From NCBI RefSeq assembly GCF_033441515.1, contig NZ_JAWQJT010000001.1, forward strand, positions 3,038,001 to 3,102,000: a stretch of DNA of 64,000 nucleotides. The letters run 5' to 3'. Below are positions 62,301-64,000 of the stretch, piece by piece; within the stretch, counting starts at the first letter, position 1; each line of letters opens with the position of its first letter. The stretch comes from Amycolatopsis solani (GTDB lineage Bacteria > Actinomycetota > Actinomycetes > Mycobacteriales > Pseudonocardiaceae). The position numbers and the translations under genes are program-made. The notes under the pieces are model-generated. The model worked only from the letters and a program-made list of their open reading frames with translations. It did not search any database and was not told where the DNA came from.

Positions 62301-64000
62301 TCCCCGGGCAGGGCAGCCAGCGGCCCGGCATGCTGGCCGAGCTGTTCGTGCACTTCCCGGAGCTGGCCGAGCTGCTCAAGCTCGCGCCGGACGTCGCCGG
62401 GAAAGCGTTCCCGCCCCGGGCGTTCGACGCGGACGCCGTGCAGGAGCAGGAGAAAGCCCTTACCGACACGCGGGTCGCGCAGCCCGCGCTCGGGCTCGTC
62501 GAGACGGCGGTGGCCCGGCTGCTGGACCAGGTCGGCGTCCGCCCGGACTTCCTGGCCGGGCACAGCTACGGCGAGCTGGTCGCGCTGTCGGTCGCGGGCG
62601 CGTTCGACACCGCGACGCTGCTGCGGCTCAGCCGGGCCCGCGCCCGGGCCATCGCCGACCTCGCCGAGCCCGGCGCGATGGCCGCCGTCAAGGCACCGCG
62701 GGACGCACTCACCCCCACCCTGATCGGCCCGGACGTCGTGGTGGCCAACCACAACGCACCCGAACAGGTCGTCCTCTCCGGCTCGGTCGCCGCCGTCGAA
62801 CGCGCGATCCGGCGGCTGCGGGAAACCGGGTTCGCCGCCAAGCGGATCCCGGTCGCCTGCGCGTTCCACAGCCCGCTGGTCGCCGCCGCGGGAGACGTCT
62901 TCGCCAAGGACCTCGCCGGGGAGTCCCTTGTGGACCCGAAGCTGCCGGTGTGGGCGAACCGCACCGCGGCGCCCTACGACGGCGACGTCAAGGCCGAACT
63001 CGCCGCGCAGATCGGCGCGCCGGTGCGGTTCCTCGACCAGATCGAGTCGATGTACGCGGCGGGTGCGCGGACGTTCGTCGAGGCCGGGCCCGGCCGGGTG
63101 CTGTCCCGGCTGGTCGCGGAAATCCTCGGCGACCGCCCGCACACCGTGGTCGCGTGCGGACCCGACCTGACCGGTTTCCTGACCGCGCTGGCGGAACTCG
63201 CCGCCGCCGGGGTCGACGTCCGCACCGAACGCCTCGAGCGCGCGAAACCCCCGGCACCGTCCCCGACCGCCTGGGCCGTGGACGGGCGGTCCGCCCGCGC
63301 GCCCGGCGCCGAGGTCCCCGCCCTGCCCCCGGCCCGACGAATCCGGAGTACCGCCATGCCCCAGCCCGCTCCCGGCCGCGACCAGGCCGTCGTCGACTTC
63401 CTGCGCACCACGCGCGAACTCGTGGCGGCGCAACGGGAAGTGATGCTCGGCTACCTCGGCAGCGCACCGGCCCCGGCGCCCGCGCCCGCTCCGGTGCCCG
63501 TGGTGCTCGAAGAACCACAACCGGAACCCGAGCCCGTCGCCGCGGCCCCGGCCGACGTCCTGGGCACGGTGATCGGCGTGATCAGCGAACGCACCGGCTA
63601 CCCGGCCGAGATGATCGCCGGTGACCTCGACCTCGAAGCCGACCTGTCGATCGACTCGATCAAGCGCACCGAAATCGCCGGCACGCTGCTGTCACGGCTG
63701 GGGCTCCCGGCCGACGACCGCACCGACCAGCTCAGCCGCGACCGGACGGCCGGCGCGCTGACCGCACACCTGGAGAGCTGGCTGAGCCCCACGCCGGCGG
63801 CCGCCGCACCCACTCGGTACCGGCTCGACCGGGTGCCGGTCCCGCTCGACCCGGATCCCGCGCGGCTGCACGGGAAGTCCGTGGCGGTGGTCGGCGACGA
63901 CGCTTCCGTCGCGGCCGCGTTCGCCGCGGCCGGGGCGGCGGTCGTCACCGGGGACGCGGACATCACCGTGCTCCTCGCCCGCGACCTGACAGACGTGTTC
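59336..64000 (+). CDS. Type I PUFA/polyketide-type synthase, 5' part (FabK/NMO-KS-AT-ACP)
   Basis: 1555 codons to the window edge, no stop, so the gene is truncated here. Residues about 1-515 form a nitronate monooxygenase/FabK-like enoyl-reductase-type TIM barrel (VVQGPMTRVSD, FEGAECGGHVG, FAGGIHDARS), related to PfaD. The ketosynthase follows at about 519-960 (VDAACGSS with Cys699, VEAHGTGT with His834, KSQIGHTKCAAG), then an acyltransferase at about 985-1290 (FPGQGSQ, AGHSYGE with Ser1077), and an acyl carrier protein at about 1395-1480 (LSIDSIKRTE, pantetheine Ser1441) of the PfaA type. Residues after about 1505 look like the start of a ketoreductase. ATG preceded by AGGAGG. Product unknown. 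Confidence 0.9.
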   Translation, partial: MAELVPPPHVRRLRCLGIGDPDAVAAVARGGGLGVLDGADPAAVALVAGRVRVPYGVRTDGPLPAGAAFALRTQAPWAGALAEVADVATAAEAVRGGALGLVARGGELSDFVLLQQLLNAFGVPVWGTVAGPRTAVGALAGGAAGVVSKSTVESNTVESDVRRITGAAVPAVPAPDRLLRTLGTALPVVQGPMTRVSDQPGFAAAVAEAGGFPFVAVATANGPRTTELLTRTAERLGDRPWGAGILGFVPDDLRAAQLAAIRAARPRCVLIAGGKPGQAKALEAEGIATFVHVPSPVLLGQYLDAGVRRFVFEGAECGGHVGPRTSFELWEEQLAVLGAAKDVEVLFAGGIHDARSAAVVRAMAAPLDAVGLLMGTAYLFTEEAVAHGAITDLFQQRAIGAEATVTLETAPGHRTRCLPSPYTAEFEQVKASLRDVPAQEAWQRLEELNTGRLRVASKGVRHGGAALDAETQLAEGMFMAGQVAVLRDRRTTIAELHREVVAGKTFTRPEAPSPAETTGDIAVIGMACTFPGAPDLEAFWSNVLRGEDAVTEVPPERWDPEVYFGRSASKWGGFLPPVAVDPLDFGIPPSAMGSIDPAQLVSLETARRALEDAGYAHRDFDRERTSVVFGAEAGGDLANASTLRSLLDGYLDEVPPELLAQLPEPTEDTFPGTLANVISGRIANRLDLGGANYTVDAACGSSLAALDLAAKELRAGTSELVLCGAVDLHNGIHDYLMFTSAGALSPTGRCRPFDAAADGIALGEGVACLVLKRLADAERDGDRVYAVVKGIGAASDGKALGLTAPRPEGQYRALERAYRDAGVSPVDVGLVEAHGTGTVVGDATELRTLTGFFADAGATPGSCVLGSVKSQIGHTKCAAGLAGLIKAALALWHEVVPPTLHLSKPNAAWDAAASPFTFTTAARPWADPARLAGVSAFGFGGTNFHAVLGAGPVAPDRRHGPRDWPAGAEKALAGIRRADADPGKIAFLFPGQGSQRPGMLAELFVHFPELAELLKLAPDVAGKAFPPRAFDADAVQEQEKALTDTRVAQPALGLVETAVARLLDQVGVRPDFLAGHSYGELVALSVAGAFDTATLLRLSRARARAIADLAEPGAMAAVKAPRDALTPTLIGPDVVVANHNAPEQVVLSGSVAAVERAIRRLRETGFAAKRIPVACAFHSPLVAAAGDVFAKDLAGESLVDPKLPVWANRTAAPYDGDVKAELAAQIGAPVRFLDQIESMYAAGARTFVEAGPGRVLSRLVAEILGDRPHTVVACGPDLTGFLTALAELAAAGVDVRTERLERAKPPAPSPTAWAVDGRSARAPGAEVPALPPARRIRSTAMPQPAPGRDQAVVDFLRTTRELVAAQREVMLGYLGSAPAPAPAPAPVPVVLEEPQPEPEPVAAAPADVLGTVIGVISERTGYPAEMIAGDLDLEADLSIDSIKRTEIAGTLLSRLGLPADDRTDQLSRDRTAGALTAHLESWLSPTPAAAAPTRYRLDRVPVPLDPDPARLHGKSVAVVGDDASVAAAFAAAGAAVVTGDADITVLLARDLTDVF

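Noticed and set aside
61439-63520. A 693-codon minus-strand frame inside the synthase gene
   Set aside because: The plus-strand KS-AT domains are unmistakable; the antisense frame is low-complexity.
1-64000. CRISPR array, tRNA, rRNA, insertion sequence or prophage genes
   Set aside because: No regularly spaced repeats, no cloverleaf or rRNA core sequence, no DDE or tyrosine recombinase motif and no phage tail genes were seen.

Overview
The window is very GC-rich (roughly 70% or more by eye), uses many GTG starts, and is packed with short divergent and convergent genes. It carries F420/LLM-type oxidoreductases, HxlR, TetR, LacI and LysR regulators, DUF998 and DUF6412 proteins and a deazaflavin-type protein. 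This points to the chromosome of a filamentous actinomycete. A Pseudonocardiaceae member such as Amycolatopsis is my best guess, but that is inference. I see no rRNA, tRNA, CRISPR array, transposase or phage structural genes.

Layout. 0-16.8 kb: mixed housekeeping and accessory genes: macro-domain protein, hydrolase and DUF998 pair, metallophosphoesterase, DUF6412-YidC pair, DUF1992, TetR, lytic transglycosylase, LysR with a divergent SDR, two small proteins sharing an N-terminal TVxEL motif, SGNH esterase, secreted TAP-type peptidase, DHA2 exporter, and LacI divergent from an FGGY sugar kinase. 16.8-18.5 kb: hypothetical protein, GNAT, TetR. 18.5-24.7 kb: a divergent pair made of a cyclase-homology protein with a C-terminal RHIM-like motif (IQIG core) and a 1756-residue NACHT/HEAT NTPase with the matching N-terminal motif (VQVG core). 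This is the strongest candidate for an NLR-type amyloid-signalling immune system. 24.7-32.7 kb: GlxA-type regulator, cupin, GNAT, then an HxlR-led run of SRPBCC, LLM, molybdopterin oxidoreductase, DHFR-like and epoxide hydrolase genes joined by 4-base overlaps. 32.7-43.3 kb: acyl-CoA ligase, coiled-coil protein, TetR-LLM unit with duplicated operator, APH-like kinase and aminotransferase, YciI, a degenerate DHPS-like protein with a RibD-type reductase, and an ECF sigma factor.

43.5-54.1 kb: a beta-lactamase-like gene with an in-frame amber codon; ArsR (DUF5937) divergent from an MFS transporter; a 1013-residue protein with eCIS-cargo-like N-terminal motifs and a C-terminal HELTH metallopeptidase site, overlapping a small partner gene; DUF72, NUDIX, a 555-residue coiled-coil protein of unknown function, and a glyoxalase-fold protein. 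54.4-57.3 kb: a 64-residue peptide with three GPVV repeats, an intervening hairpin, and a TPR-CHAT protease homologue. 57.3-64 kb: a perfect 23-bp hairpin, an aldo/keto reductase homologue that has lost all four catalytic residues, an SDR, and a divergent large type I polyketide/PUFA-type synthase (FabK/NMO-like domain, KS, AT, ACP) that runs off the right edge.

Three candidate conflict or immunity systems (RHIM-like NACHT pair, eCIS-like toxin pair, CHAT plus peptide) lie within 40 kb, so this looks like an accessory chromosomal region. All functional assignments come from reading the translated sequence; no database search was run.
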